Program-made: the position numbers and the translations under genes
Source of the DNA: Spirochaetales bacterium
GTDB taxonomy: Bacteria; Spirochaetota; Spirochaetia; Sphaerochaetales; Sphaerochaetaceae
DNA: 16,929 nucleotides
Assembly (NCBI GenBank): GCA_017962865.1
Contig: JAGCUM010000071.1
Span: forward strand, 1-16,929
Direction: 5' to 3'
In this document: positions 6,103-14,288 of the stretch, piece after piece
How the letters are laid out: each line of letters starts with the position of its first letter
Position numbering within the stretch: position 1 is the first letter of the stretch
Notes under the pieces: generated by a model
What the model was told of the DNA's origin: nothing
Database searches by the model: none
The model's input: the letters and a program-made list of their open reading frames with translations, nothing else

Positions 6103-6660
6103 ATGGGTGTTACACTTATCATCATCGCTGTTCTGATTATTCTGGCCATGTGGCTGATTTCAATCTACAACAACTGCGTCAAACTCAAGAACCAGGGAGA
6201 AGAGGCATACGCACAGATCGATGCCCATCTCAAGCAGAGATATGACCTGATTCCCAATCTCGTCGAGACGGTCAAAGGCTATGCCAAACACGAGGAAGGG
6301 ACCCTTACTGCTGTAATCGAGGCCAGAAACAAGGCCATGAGCGCATCCGGCGTCGAAGAGAAGGACAAGGCTGACAAGGCCTTCGAGGGAACCCTAAAGA
6401 GTCTGTTCGCTCTTTCAGAGGCCTATCCCGATCTCAAGGCCAACACGAACTTCCTGGATCTTCAGGCTCAGCTGACGAATCTCGAGAAAGAGATCCTCCA
6501 GGCCAGAAAGTACTACAACGGCGTGGTCAAGACCTTCAATACCCACATCGAGACTTTCCCGAATTCCCTGATAGTCGGAATCTTCGGCGGAAAGTTCAAG
6601 AAGATGGCATATGTAGAGGTCGCAGAGGCCGAGAGGCAGAACGTAAAGGTTCAGTTCTGA
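6103..6660 (+). CDS. lemA: LemA family membrane-anchored protein
   Basis: The protein has 185 residues. A single N-terminal membrane segment (about 3-22) is followed directly by the LemA signature region: IYNNCVKLKNQGEEAYAQIDAHLKQRYDLIPNLVETVKGYAKHEEGTL. The rest is helical and charged, with the typical ARKYYNGVVKTFNTHIETFPNSLIV segment near the C-terminus. LemA proteins are common, their molecular role is not established, and many lie beside DUF2207 or TPM-domain membrane proteins, as here. CGGAGG lies seven bases before the ATG. The DUF2207 gene begins 14 bases after the stop, so the pair is almost certainly co-expressed. Confidence 0.93.
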   Translation: MGVTLIIIAVLIILAMWLISIYNNCVKLKNQGEEAYAQIDAHLKQRYDLIPNLVETVKGYAKHEEGTLTAVIEARNKAMSASGVEEKDKADKAFEGTLKSLFALSEAYPDLKANTNFLDLQAQLTNLEKEILQARKYYNGVVKTFNTHIETFPNSLIVGIFGGKFKKMAYVEVAEAERQNVKVQF

Positions 6661-6674
6661 TTTTGCCCGAGTCT

Positions 6675-8621
6675 ATGAAGAAACTTCTCCTTATCACTCT
6701 TGTCCTGGCATTGAGCGTATTCAGCCTCTTTGCCGTGGACTATTCCATCAGGGAATACAGAATCAGCTTCACGATCGGCAACAATGCCGTGCACCACGTG
6801 GAGGAAACCATCACGGTCAACTTCGAGGGTCCGCATCACGGCATAGTCCGCGAGATTCCGGTGGATTACAGGGATTATAACGGCAAGACCGTTGCCAAGA
6901 TCACCAATCTCACATGTTCCGAGAAATTCACCAAGGACTATGACAACGGTTATCTGGTGATGCAGATAGGCGATGCAAACAAGACCGTCAGGGGTATCGT
7001 GGATTATACCATTTCCTATGACTACGATCTGGGCGCGGACTTCAACGAGGGTTACGATGAGCTCTATCTGAACCTCATCGGTCCCGACTGGGAATGCCCC
7101 ATCGAGTTTGCGGTCTTCTCCGTCTCTCTTCCTTATGTGCCTCAGGAGGAATGGTACGAATACTATGACTTCATCGAGCACATTCTGGAGAACACGTACA
7201 TGACAAGCGGACCTTACGGTTCCACCCGTTTCGATTGGGACAAGGGAGAGGTCTATCTCAATGAAGAGGATGACGGCAGCCTTCTGATCGACGGTTACAT
7301 GGAGGACATGGGACCCTACGAAGGAATCACGATCCGCATTGACCTGCCGGAAGGCTGGTATGTCGGGGCAAGGGAGCCCTGGGACTACACGGGGATAGCA
7401 AAGACAATCAACCCGATTGTCTGCATCATCCTGATTGCCCTGGCAATGTTCATCTGGATCCGCTTCGGAAAGGACAACACCCCCATCGTGGTTGCCAGAT
7501 TCCAGCCGCCCGAGGGATTCTCTCCCCTTATGGTGGGTTATGTCGCCGATTCCACCGTGGATGACAAGGATATCATCTCCATGATCTTCTACTGGGCGGA
7601 TGAGGGCCTTCTGTCGATCGAAGAGAAGAAAAGCGGAAAGTTCGAGTTCACGAAGCTCAAGGACATTGAGGGCTATGCCATCGAAAGCGGGAAGGTTATT
7701 CCTGCCTTCGAGGTGAAGCTGTTCAACGGCTTCTTCCACTGCGATGTCGGAGAAAAGGTCACTTTCAAGGATCTGGAGAAGAACAAGTTCTATGAGACCA
7801 TCCTTGCGACTAAGTCCTCCACGAAGAACTACTTCAAGGGAGACAGGGCCCTGAAGGACAGCAAGAGCAGGAACATGGCCGGCCTTGTTTCGCTTCTGTC
7901 CTTTATTCCGATGATTCTGCTGACCTTGACCGTAGCTCTCTACGAGAACGTCGATACTTTCTTTGCCTTCTTCCATCTGGGAGCAGGGTTTGCCCTGTTC
8001 TTCCTGAATCTGGTGAGCTTCGACACCCTGTTCAAGACCTGGCACATGCGCAAGTCGAACATTCTGCCGACAGTCATCAGATTCGTCATTCCGGTGCTGG
8101 CTTTGTTTGTCCTGGGATTCCTCGGGACCCTCATCAATGAAACGGAGCCCGACTTCTTCCAGCTGATCTTCTCGGTATCGTGCTGTACCCTCATGGCCTT
8201 TATGGGAGCCATCACGGACAGGAGGACCAAATACGGAGACAAGGTTCTGGAAGAGATTCTGGGCTACAGGGAGTTCATCGACAAGGTCGAGATCGACCAG
8301 CTGAAGATGATGATAGACTCGGATCCCGATTTCTATTACAAGGTCCTGAGCTTTGCCGTCGTGCTGGGTCTTGAGGACAAGTGGGCCAAGAAGTTCAAGG
8401 ATATCCCGCTCCAGCAGCCGACATGGATTACGGGTGCTACGGCAGTGGATGCCTTCTACTGGTCGAGGCTCGCAAGAAGGATGAACACCGCAATTCCGGC
8501 TGCATCCCTGCCCAAGTCCTCGATTTCGGGCAGCGCCGGTTCCCGTGTAGGCGGAGGAGGATTCCACTCAAGCGGATTCTCCGGCGGCGGTTTCGGAGGC
8601 GGCGGCGGACATGCATGGTGA
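6675..8621 (+). CDS. DUF2207 membrane protein with glycine-rich C-terminus
   Basis: The 648-residue reading starts at ATG 6675, chosen because MKKLLLITLVLALSVFSLFA is a clean signal peptide; a TTG at 6663 in frame would add four residues. The extracytoplasmic DUF2207 domain (about 20-235) is followed by a membrane segment near 240-262, a soluble domain around 270-390, and about four more membrane segments between about 400 and 510. The tail is glycine-rich with repeated GGGF/SGFSGGG units, typical of this family (YciQ-like). No enzymatic role is known. There is no strong Shine-Dalgarno, so translation may be coupled to lemA. The next gene overlaps its end by 11 bases. Confidence 0.88.
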   Translation: MKKLLLITLVLALSVFSLFAVDYSIREYRISFTIGNNAVHHVEETITVNFEGPHHGIVREIPVDYRDYNGKTVAKITNLTCSEKFTKDYDNGYLVMQIGDANKTVRGIVDYTISYDYDLGADFNEGYDELYLNLIGPDWECPIEFAVFSVSLPYVPQEEWYEYYDFIEHILENTYMTSGPYGSTRFDWDKGEVYLNEEDDGSLLIDGYMEDMGPYEGITIRIDLPEGWYVGAREPWDYTGIAKTINPIVCIILIALAMFIWIRFGKDNTPIVVARFQPPEGFSPLMVGYVADSTVDDKDIISMIFYWADEGLLSIEEKKSGKFEFTKLKDIEGYAIESGKVIPAFEVKLFNGFFHCDVGEKVTFKDLEKNKFYETILATKSSTKNYFKGDRALKDSKSRNMAGLVSLLSFIPMILLTLTVALYENVDTFFAFFHLGAGFALFFLNLVSFDTLFKTWHMRKSNILPTVIRFVIPVLALFVLGFLGTLINETEPDFFQLIFSVSCCTLMAFMGAITDRRTKYGDKVLEEILGYREFIDKVEIDQLKMMIDSDPDFYYKVLSFAVVLGLEDKWAKKFKDIPLQQPTWITGATAVDAFYWSRLARRMNTAIPAASLPKSSISGSAGSRVGGGGFHSSGFSGGGFGGGGGHAW

Positions 8622-9291
8622 TGCGCTGGGCCTTCTTCTGTCGGTTCTCCTGATCGGACTGTGTCTGGGCTTCTCCTCTGTCGTTGCGAAATACGGCAAA
8701 AAGGGGCTCGGGGAGTCGCGTTCGGAAGTTGCCAGGAAGATTGTCCACATAGGTGTTTCCAACTGGTTCTTCATCTATGCGCATGTATTCGAGAGCGACC
8801 TCTGGCCGATAGTCGGACTTGCCTCGTTTGCCGTCATCAATGCCGTCATGAACATCAGCGGAGGTCTCTCGAAGCTGATGGCTCAGGAGAGCACGAAACG
8901 CAACTGGGGGCTGGTTCAGTACCCGATTTCGATAATTCTGCTGATTTTGATCAGGAAAATGGGATTCGGGGACATCGTTGCCTTCGGTTGTGCAGTTCTC
9001 GGAATGGGATACGGTGACGGGCTTGCCTCCCTTGTCGGACGCCATGTCAAATCAGGAAGGATAGGGAAGAACAGCAAGAAAACCATAGCGGGCTCGCTTA
9101 CCATGGCAGTTGTCACCTTTGCCGTGGTATTCATCATCAAGACCTGTTACGGGAATCTTCCGGTTTCGGAATCCCTGCTTTCCGCCCTGGCATGCTGCGT
9201 CGCGGCAACGCTTGTCGAGGCATTCACTCCGTTCGGGCTGGACAACATATCCGTGCCCCTGACAATCTACGTAATTGCTGGACTGCTATGA
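8611..9291 (+). CDS. Polyprenol/phytol/diacylglycerol kinase-like integral membrane protein (VTE5/DGK1/SEC59 family)
   Basis: The protein has 226 residues and about seven hydrophobic segments. Family marks: ARKIVHIGVSNWFF near residues 41-54 (canonical RK.vH...g), FGDIVAFGCAVLGMGYGDGLASLVGRHVKSGRIGKNSKKTIAGSLTM (canonical GDa.A.l.G...G...KT..Gs), and AATLVEAFTPFGLDNISVPL at the C-terminus (canonical EA.....DN..vPl). The family includes plant phytol kinase VTE5, yeast DGK1 and dolichol kinase SEC59, which are CTP-dependent. The exact lipid substrate here is unknown. The start overlaps the DUF2207 stop; GGAGGC lies ten bases upstream. Its stop overlaps the start of the DUF92 gene in ATGA, so the two are translationally coupled. 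Confidence 0.85.
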   Translation: MHGDALGLLLSVLLIGLCLGFSSVVAKYGKKGLGESRSEVARKIVHIGVSNWFFIYAHVFESDLWPIVGLASFAVINAVMNISGGLSKLMAQESTKRNWGLVQYPISIILLILIRKMGFGDIVAFGCAVLGMGYGDGLASLVGRHVKSGRIGKNSKKTIAGSLTMAVVTFAVVFIIKTCYGNLPVSESLLSALACCVAATLVEAFTPFGLDNISVPLTIYVIAGLL

Positions 9292-10130
9292 TTGAAACAC
9301 TTGACTCGTTGATTTTCCAACTTCAATGGCCTTTGCCGATAATTATCCTGACTGCAGGGATGGCACTGATTGCATTTGTCGCATACTCGATGAAGAGCCT
9401 GACCGTCGGAGGAGCCGTCAGTGCTTTCTTCATGGGGCTGATAATCCTGTGGACACTCGGGTTTGCAGGCTTCTTCCTTTTCTTCCTGTTCTTCATTTCC
9501 TGCACGGTTGTCGGAAAGATCTCAAAGTCAATCAGATCCGGATACAGCAGCAGGGAAGTTGCGGAAAAGAAGGGCCACACCCGGGATTTCATGCAGGTTC
9601 TGGCAAACGGGCTCATGGCAACAATAGCAGCCTTGATTTGGACTTTCAGCTTTGAAACAAAGGCGTTGATCATGTTCGGGGCAGTCGTTGCGGAAGCAAC
9701 AAGCGATACCTTTGCAGGCGAGATCGGCCGCCTGAGCAAAAAACAGCCGGTCTCGATTATCAATTTCAAACCGGTTCCGAAGGGACTTTCCGGCGGGGTG
9801 ACCGCACTGGGAACTGCAGCTGCGCTCCTGTCTTCGGCACTGATTGCCCTGTTCTGGTATCTGTGGTTCTACGATGTTACCGTGCTTCAGGCTGTCCTTG
9901 TCGGAGCCCTGGGTTTTGCAGGCTGCATTCTGGATTCCGTTCTCGGGGCAGGGGTGCAGGGTATCTACTATGATCCGAAGGCCAAGCAGTTCTCCGAAGA
10001 AAACGAGAAGGACGGAAGAAAGCTGGAGCTTTCACGCGGTATCCGCTGGGTGGACAATGACGTCGTGAACCTCATGAGCAACATCTTCTCCGGACTGTTC
10101 GCCCTCGGCCTGAGTGCCATCATTTTATAA
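9288..10130 (+). CDS. DUF92 family integral membrane protein (VTE6/TMEM19-like)
   Basis: The protein has 280 residues, with the start at the ATG in the ATGA overlap with the preceding gene; an earlier in-frame ATG at 9192 lies inside that gene and adds only out-of-family residues. Family marks: SLTVGGAVSAFFMGLIIL near the N-terminus, a VLANGLMATIAAL segment, AVVAEATSDTFAGEIGRLSKKQPVSIINFKPVPKGLSGGVTALGT in the centre, and RWVDNDVVNLMSN near the C-terminus. The best studied member, plant VTE6, phosphorylates phytyl phosphate to the diphosphate. Paired with a VTE5-like kinase it suggests two-step activation of a prenol. The gene ends the lemA cluster; no terminator hairpin was seen after it. 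Confidence 0.87.
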   Translation: MIETLDSLIFQLQWPLPIIILTAGMALIAFVAYSMKSLTVGGAVSAFFMGLIILWTLGFAGFFLFFLFFISCTVVGKISKSIRSGYSSREVAEKKGHTRDFMQVLANGLMATIAALIWTFSFETKALIMFGAVVAEATSDTFAGEIGRLSKKQPVSIINFKPVPKGLSGGVTALGTAAALLSSALIALFWYLWFYDVTVLQAVLVGALGFAGCILDSVLGAGVQGIYYDPKAKQFSEENEKDGRKLELSRGIRWVDNDVVNLMSNIFSGLFALGLSAIIL

Positions 10131-10144
10131 ATTCAGAGCTAAAC

Positions 10145-10173
10145 TTGATTTCTCTCGGATTCTTTTGTATCTT
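10145..10173 (+). promoter_or_regulatory. Candidate promoter of groEL
   Basis: TTGATT (10145-10150) and TATCTT (10168-10173) are 17 bases apart, each matching 4 of 6 consensus bases, with a predicted leader of about 50 bases. No CIRCE element (TTAGCACTC-N9-GAGTGCTAA) is present between 10131 and 10230, so HrcA control is not supported at this copy. Confidence 0.4.
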
Positions 10174-10230
10174 TGGTAACGCTGGCGTAATGCCGCATTT
10201 TCAGAAACTTTTTTATAGAGGATAGATATT

Positions 10231-11859
10231 ATGGCAAAACAGCTACAGTTCAGTGAGGAAGCCAGAAAATCATTGGTTTCCGGTGTTGAGCAGATTGCCA
10301 AGGCTGTCATGACAACCTTGGGTCCCAAGGGACGCACAGTCCTTCTGGACAAGAAGTACGGTGCTCCGATGATTACGAAGGACGGAGTTACGGTTGCCCG
10401 TGAGGTGGAGCTCGAGGATCCGTTCGAGAACATGGGTGCACAGCTTGTCAAGGAAGTTGCTTCCAAGACCAACGATGTGGCCGGAGACGGAACAACCACT
10501 GCAACAGTCCTTGCATGGTCAATCACCAAGGAAGGCATGAAGAGTGTCGCAGCCGGTGTCAACCCGATGGGTATCAGACGCGGTATCGACAAGGCTGTAG
10601 CTGATGCAGTCGCAGAGATCAAGAGCCAGTCCAAGACAGTCTCCGACAAGGAAGAGATCACACAGGTCGCTTCAATTTCCGCAAACAACGACAGAACCAT
10701 CGGCGAAGAGATCGCTAACGCCATGGAGAAGGTCGGAATGGACGGAGTCATCACGGTCGAGGAGTCCAAGAACATCGAGACCACAACCGATTTCGTCGAG
10801 GGAATGCAGTTCGACAGAGGTTACATCTCCGCTTACTTTGCAAGCAACAGAGAGACCATGACAAGCGTCATGGAGGATCCGTACATCCTCATCTACGACA
10901 AGAAGATTTCTTCAATGAAGGAACTCCTGCCCGTTCTCGAGAAGGTCGTCCAGACCTCAAAGCCGCTTCTGATCATCGCAGAGGATGTGGACGGCGAAGC
11001 TCTGACGACACTGGTCGTCAACTCCCTCAGAGGCACACTGAATGTCTGCGCCATCAAGGCTCCGGGCTTCGGTGACAGAAGAAAGGCAATGCTCGAGGAT
11101 ATCGCAATCCTCACCGGCGGACAGGTCATCAGCGAAGAGCTCGGAATGAAGCTCGAGAATGCTGAGCTCACTCAGCTTGGTAGGGCAAAGAGCGTCAAGG
11201 TCGAGAAAGAGAATACGACAATCATCAACGGCCTCGGAAACGCCGCCGACATCAAGGACAGAATCGGTCAGATCAAGAAGCAGATTACCGAGACAACCAG
11301 CGACTATGACCGCGAGAAGCTCCAGGAAAGACTTGCCAAGCTGGCAGGCGGAGTTGCAGTCATCAACGTCGGTGCCCCGACAGAGGTCGAGCTCAAGGAG
11401 CGCAAGCACAGAGTCGAGGATGCAGTCAATGCAACACGTGCTGCAATCGAAGAGGGAGTCATCCCCGGCGGCGGAGTCGCTCTCGCACAGGCTGCAAGGA
11501 AGATGGAGTCCAAGGACCTCTCTTCTCTTACCGACGAGGAGCAGATCGGATACAAGATCGTCCGCAGAGCCCTTGAGGAGCCCATGCGCCAGATTGCTGA
11601 GAATGCAGGCGAAGACGGTGCAATCATCGCCGACAAGTGCAAGAACAGCGCAGCAGGCGTAGGTTACGATGCAAACAACGACAAGTGGGTCAACATGGTC
11701 GAAGCCGGAATCATCGATCCGGTCAAGGTCACAAGAAGCGCACTTCAGAATGCCGCAAGCATCGCAGCTCTCATCCTTACGAGCGAATGCGCAATCGCCG
11801 ACATTCCCGCTCCGGAGCCGGCAACACCTGCCAATCCCGGAATGGGCGGCATGATGTAA
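10231..11859 (+). CDS. groEL: Chaperonin GroEL
   Basis: The 542-residue length is normal for this ATP-driven folding chamber. Seen: [19 protein letters not shown] near 28-46, KDGVTVA with the catalytic aspartate, [11 protein letters not shown] near 86-96, the family signature [12 protein letters not shown] (about 405-416), [11 protein letters not shown] just before it with the ATP-hydrolysis aspartate, and a GGMM C-terminus. The ATG follows GAGGA. No groES precedes or follows it, unlike in many bacteria; spirochaetes often keep the two apart. Codon use is strongly biased, as expected for an abundant protein. It appears to be transcribed alone, ending at the terminator at 11980-12011. Confidence 0.98.
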   Translation: MAKQLQFSEEARKSLVSGVEQIAKAVMTTLGPKGRTVLLDKKYGAPMITKDGVTVAREVELEDPFENMGAQLVKEVASKTNDVAGDGTTTATVLAWSITKEGMKSVAAGVNPMGIRRGIDKAVADAVAEIKSQSKTVSDKEEITQVASISANNDRTIGEEIANAMEKVGMDGVITVEESKNIETTTDFVEGMQFDRGYISAYFASNRETMTSVMEDPYILIYDKKISSMKELLPVLEKVVQTSKPLLIIAEDVDGEALTTLVVNSLRGTLNVCAIKAPGFGDRRKAMLEDIAILTGGQVISEELGMKLENAELTQLGRAKSVKVEKENTTIINGLGNAADIKDRIGQIKKQITETTSDYDREKLQERLAKLAGGVAVINVGAPTEVELKERKHRVEDAVNATRAAIEEGVIPGGGVALAQAARKMESKDLSSLTDEEQIGYKIVRRALEEPMRQIAENAGEDGAIIADKCKNSAAGVGYDANNDKWVNMVEAGIIDPVKVTRSALQNAASIAALILTSECAIADIPAPEPATPANPGMGGMM

Positions 11860-11861
11860 TT

Positions 11862-11964
11862 ATCAAATGATTCTTCATCCGCAATTTCTGCGTTTTGCTC
11901 GGCGCCTACCGAATAGGTATGTCGCCTCGTTGCAACGCAGTCTTGCGGCGAATAATCATTTGAT
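11862..11964 (+). repeat. Long imperfect hairpin after groEL
   Basis: Arms pair in order from outside in: ATCAAATGATT (11862-11872) with AATCATTTGAT (11954-11964); CCGCAA (11879-11884) with TTGCGG (11943-11948); CTGCGTT (11888-11894) with AACGCAG (11934-11940); GGCG (11901-11904) with CGCC (11923-11926); CCTA with TAGG around a five-base loop (11905-11917). The ~103-base rod begins two bases after the groEL stop and ends 15 bases before the terminator. It could be an mRNA 3' stabiliser, an extragenic palindromic repeat or a processed RNA. Confidence 0.8.
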
Positions 11965-11979
11965 GGATTGAGAGGCAAT

Positions 11980-12011
11980 AGGGCCCGTGGGAAACCGCGG
12001 GCCCTTTGTTT
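11980..12011 (+). terminator. Intrinsic terminator of groEL
   Basis: GGGCCCGTGG (11981-11990) pairs with CCGCGGGCCC (11995-12004) through ten pairs including one G-U, capped by a GAAA tetraloop and followed by TTTGTTT. This is a strong, canonical Rho-independent terminator on the plus strand. Its T-tract runs into the -35 of the next promoter. Confidence 0.93.
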
Positions 12012-12038
12012 GACAATATACTGATATATGTGTATTTT
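12010..12038 (+). promoter_or_regulatory. Promoter of the yajC-secD-secF-ispH operon
   Basis: A perfect -35 TTGACA (12010-12015) is followed 17 bases later by TATTTT (12033-12038, 4 of 6). The predicted leader is about 35-40 bases and ends in the GTGAGGA ribosome binding site ahead of yajC. The first two bases of the -35 are also the end of the groEL terminator T-tract. Confidence 0.65.
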
Positions 12039-12080
12039 AATAAAAGCATTCGCAAATAATCCGATAAGTGAGGAAATAGC

Positions 12081-12545
12081 ATGTATTCATTGATTCTTGC
12101 TCTGGGAGCATCGACAACAACTTCTGACGGAGCATCCGCAGGCGGTTCCATGGTCACGACACTGATTACCTTCGGTGTAATCATCCTGATTTTCTACTTC
12201 CTGATCATCAGACCTCAGAGAAAGAGGGACAAGGAAGCCAAGGATATGCTCGCTGCCATCAAGAAGGGTGACAAGATCGTCACAATCGGCGGCATCAGGG
12301 GAACAGTCGCTGTCGTCAAGGAGAGCACTGTCATCGTCAAGGTCGACGACAACACCAGAATCGAGTTCAGCAAGAACGCCATCTCTTCAGTTCTGAACAA
12401 GAAGGAAGAGACCTCTTCCGAGAAGCCTGCAAAGAAGGAGAAGGAAGAGAAGATCGAGAAAGTCGAGAAGCCCGCTGTCGAAGCTCCTGCTGAGGAGACT
12501 CCGGCTGTTGAAGCTCCGGCAGAAGAGGAAAAGGCCGAGAACTGA
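12081..12545 (+). CDS. yajC: Preprotein translocase accessory subunit YajC
   Basis: YajC is a small membrane protein that associates with SecDF in the Sec holo-translocon. Residues 1-85 show the family pattern: one membrane segment (about 28-50), the cytoplasmic IIRPQRKRDKEAKDMLAAIKKGDKIVTIGG region, then a beta-rich VVKESTVIVKVDDNTRIEFSKNAISSV. At 154 residues it is longer than the usual ~110 because of a low-complexity lysine/glutamate/proline/alanine tail (about 110-154) containing PAVEAPAEE-like units in tandem. GAGGA lies upstream of the ATG. secD follows after 18 bases. Confidence 0.95.
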   Translation: MYSLILALGASTTTSDGASAGGSMVTTLITFGVIILIFYFLIIRPQRKRDKEAKDMLAAIKKGDKIVTIGGIRGTVAVVKESTVIVKVDDNTRIEFSKNAISSVLNKKEETSSEKPAKKEKEEKIEKVEKPAVEAPAEETPAVEAPAEEEKAEN

Positions 12546-12563
12546 TTCCGGCCGGACAATAGC

Positions 12564-14288
12564 ATGAAAAAGACTGAACGCATTCTGATTGCGGCCGTTG
12601 TGCTTGCAATCTGTGTTTGGTTCCTTTTCCCGACAATCAAGTGGTACTTTTTCGTACCGGCGGAGGACAAGGCCCTGACAACGGGCAGCAGCCTCCAGGT
12701 CAAGGAATACTCCCAGGGACAGGCCCAGGAAGTACTCAGGTATCTTCAGGATAACCCGAGCTCCGCCATCCCGAAGGAGTATTCTTTTGTAATTGAGCTT
12801 GCTAAGGGAAATGGCGGCACAGATGTAAAGACAGGCGCCGATGTACTTGCAGCTTTCTCCGCATCCTCCGATGACGGTCAGGCACTGATGTCAGCCGTCG
12901 AGCAGTACTGCAGGGAAAAGATACAGGACCTGAAAGGGCTCTCTTCCAAGGCTCTTCAGCTCGGTCTGGATCTCAAGGGCGGAATGAGCATCCTTCTGGA
13001 TGTCGATCCGTCATCGCTTGAGCAGAGACTTGGCCACGAGCCGTCCGAGAGCGAGATTTCAGCAGCCATAGACGAGGATATCGAGATCCTGAAGAACAGA
13101 ATCGACCAGTTCGGAATGGCAGAACCTGAAATCAGGCGTCAGGGTGAAGACCAGATCCTCATCGAGCTTGCCGGAACTCCGGACCCGGAGAGGGTGGATG
13201 CCTTCCTCAAGGGCAAGGGTTCCCTGGCTTTCCATCTTGCCGATACCCTCAATACCCAGAGGATGTCGGCCTATCTGGCGGAAAATCCGTCCGAGAGCGA
13301 AAGGATAGAGGAAGCCATCCGCAACGACCTTCCGTTCGCCTCGCCGTCATTTTTGCCTGAGGACAGGGTGGCCGCAGGAATATTCGCCACCGACGAATAC
13401 GGTCTGGAGCTGCTTGTCGGTATAGTGGTCATCTACAGACAGCCTGCATTGGACGGAGGCTATCTTCTCTCTGCCGAGAAGAGCAAGGACAGCACAAGCA
13501 GTCAGCCTTCGGTCGCCGTCAAGCTCAGCGATGAGGGCGGCTCGATCTTCTATGACTTTACCAAAAAGCATATAGGACAGCCTCTGGCCATCGTCATGGA
13601 CGGACACGTCAAGAGCGTGGCCACGATCCGTGATGCACTTTCCACCAATGTGCAGATTACCGGTTTCTCCGATGAGGAGGCCGAGAACCTTACCATCATA
13701 CTCAAGACAGCATCGCTTCCGATTTCCGTTACGGTTTCCAGCCAGCAGACGGTCGGAGCATCCCTCGGAGAGGATTCGGTGCGCATAGGTTTGCGTGCAA
13801 TCGTGTTCGGATTCCTGCTTGTGGTCGTCTTTATGCTGGTGTTCTACAGCTTCTGCGGCCTGATTGCGGACGTGGCGCTGATAATGAACCTTGTCATGAT
13901 GGTTGCCACGCTCGGAGGATTCGGATCCACGCTGACGCTTACGGGTATTGCGGGACTGATCCTTTCGGTCGGAATGGCAGTCGATGCCAACGTAATCATC
14001 TTCGAGAGAATCAAGGATGAACTGAGAGCCCTTACTCCGCCCAAGAAAGCGGTATCGGCAGGATTCGCCAAGGCTTTCTGGACCATCCTGGATTCCAATA
14101 TAACCACGATAATCGCAGCTCTGGTGCTGATGTTCTTCGGTTCGAGTGCCGTCAAGGGATTCGCCACCACGCTGGCCATCGGAATCGTGAGCTCGCTGTT
14201 CACATCCCTGTTCCTGAGCCATCTGCTCATGGACCTCACCGTCGGTGAGCGCATTGCCATCACATGGAGAAGGAGGAGCATGGTATGA
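12564..14288 (+). CDS. secD: Protein translocase subunit SecD
   Basis: SecD forms with SecF a membrane complex that uses the ion gradient to help proteins leave the Sec channel. Of 574 residues, TM1 is about 8-27; LQLGLDLKGGMSILLDVD (131-148) is the first conserved SecD motif; the large extracytoplasmic P1 domain runs to about 390, with KNRIDQFGMAEPEIRRQGEDQILIEL (177-201) and ITGFSDEEAENL (365-376). The transport-linked segment GMAVDANVIIFERIKDELR (470-488) holds the conserved aspartate D474, and five more membrane segments fill 405-560. Length is close to E. coli SecD (615). Translation start signals are weak. The stop overlaps the secF start. Confidence 0.97.
   Translation: MKKTERILIAAVVLAICVWFLFPTIKWYFFVPAEDKALTTGSSLQVKEYSQGQAQEVLRYLQDNPSSAIPKEYSFVIELAKGNGGTDVKTGADVLAAFSASSDDGQALMSAVEQYCREKIQDLKGLSSKALQLGLDLKGGMSILLDVDPSSLEQRLGHEPSESEISAAIDEDIEILKNRIDQFGMAEPEIRRQGEDQILIELAGTPDPERVDAFLKGKGSLAFHLADTLNTQRMSAYLAENPSESERIEEAIRNDLPFASPSFLPEDRVAAGIFATDEYGLELLVGIVVIYRQPALDGGYLLSAEKSKDSTSSQPSVAVKLSDEGGSIFYDFTKKHIGQPLAIVMDGHVKSVATIRDALSTNVQITGFSDEEAENLTIILKTASLPISVTVSSQQTVGASLGEDSVRIGLRAIVFGFLLVVVFMLVFYSFCGLIADVALIMNLVMMVATLGGFGSTLTLTGIAGLILSVGMAVDANVIIFERIKDELRALTPPKKAVSAGFAKAFWTILDSNITTIIAALVLMFFGSSAVKGFATTLAIGIVSSLFTSLFLSHLLMDLTVGERIAITWRRRSMV
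14271..14276 (+). promoter_or_regulatory. Shine-Dalgarno of secF inside secD
   Basis: AGGAGG lies eight bases before the ATG at 14285, which shares ATGA with the secD stop. This site fixes the secF start at 14285 and argues against an in-frame ATG at 14264 that lies upstream of it. Confidence 0.85.

Noticed and set aside
6651..8567. A 638-codon minus-strand ORF opposite the DUF2207 gene.
   Set aside because: The plus-strand gene has a signal peptide, membrane segments and the family's glycine-rich tail; the opposite frame shows no family and no start context.
9192..9287. An upstream start adding 32 residues to the DUF92 protein.
   Set aside because: The extension lies wholly inside the preceding gene, is not hydrophobic like the family N-terminus, and the ATGA overlap gives a standard coupled start.
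10131..10230. CIRCE element ahead of groEL.
   Set aside because: No TTAGCACTC-N9-GAGTGCTAA or close variant was found; only a short GGC/GCC inverted repeat is present.
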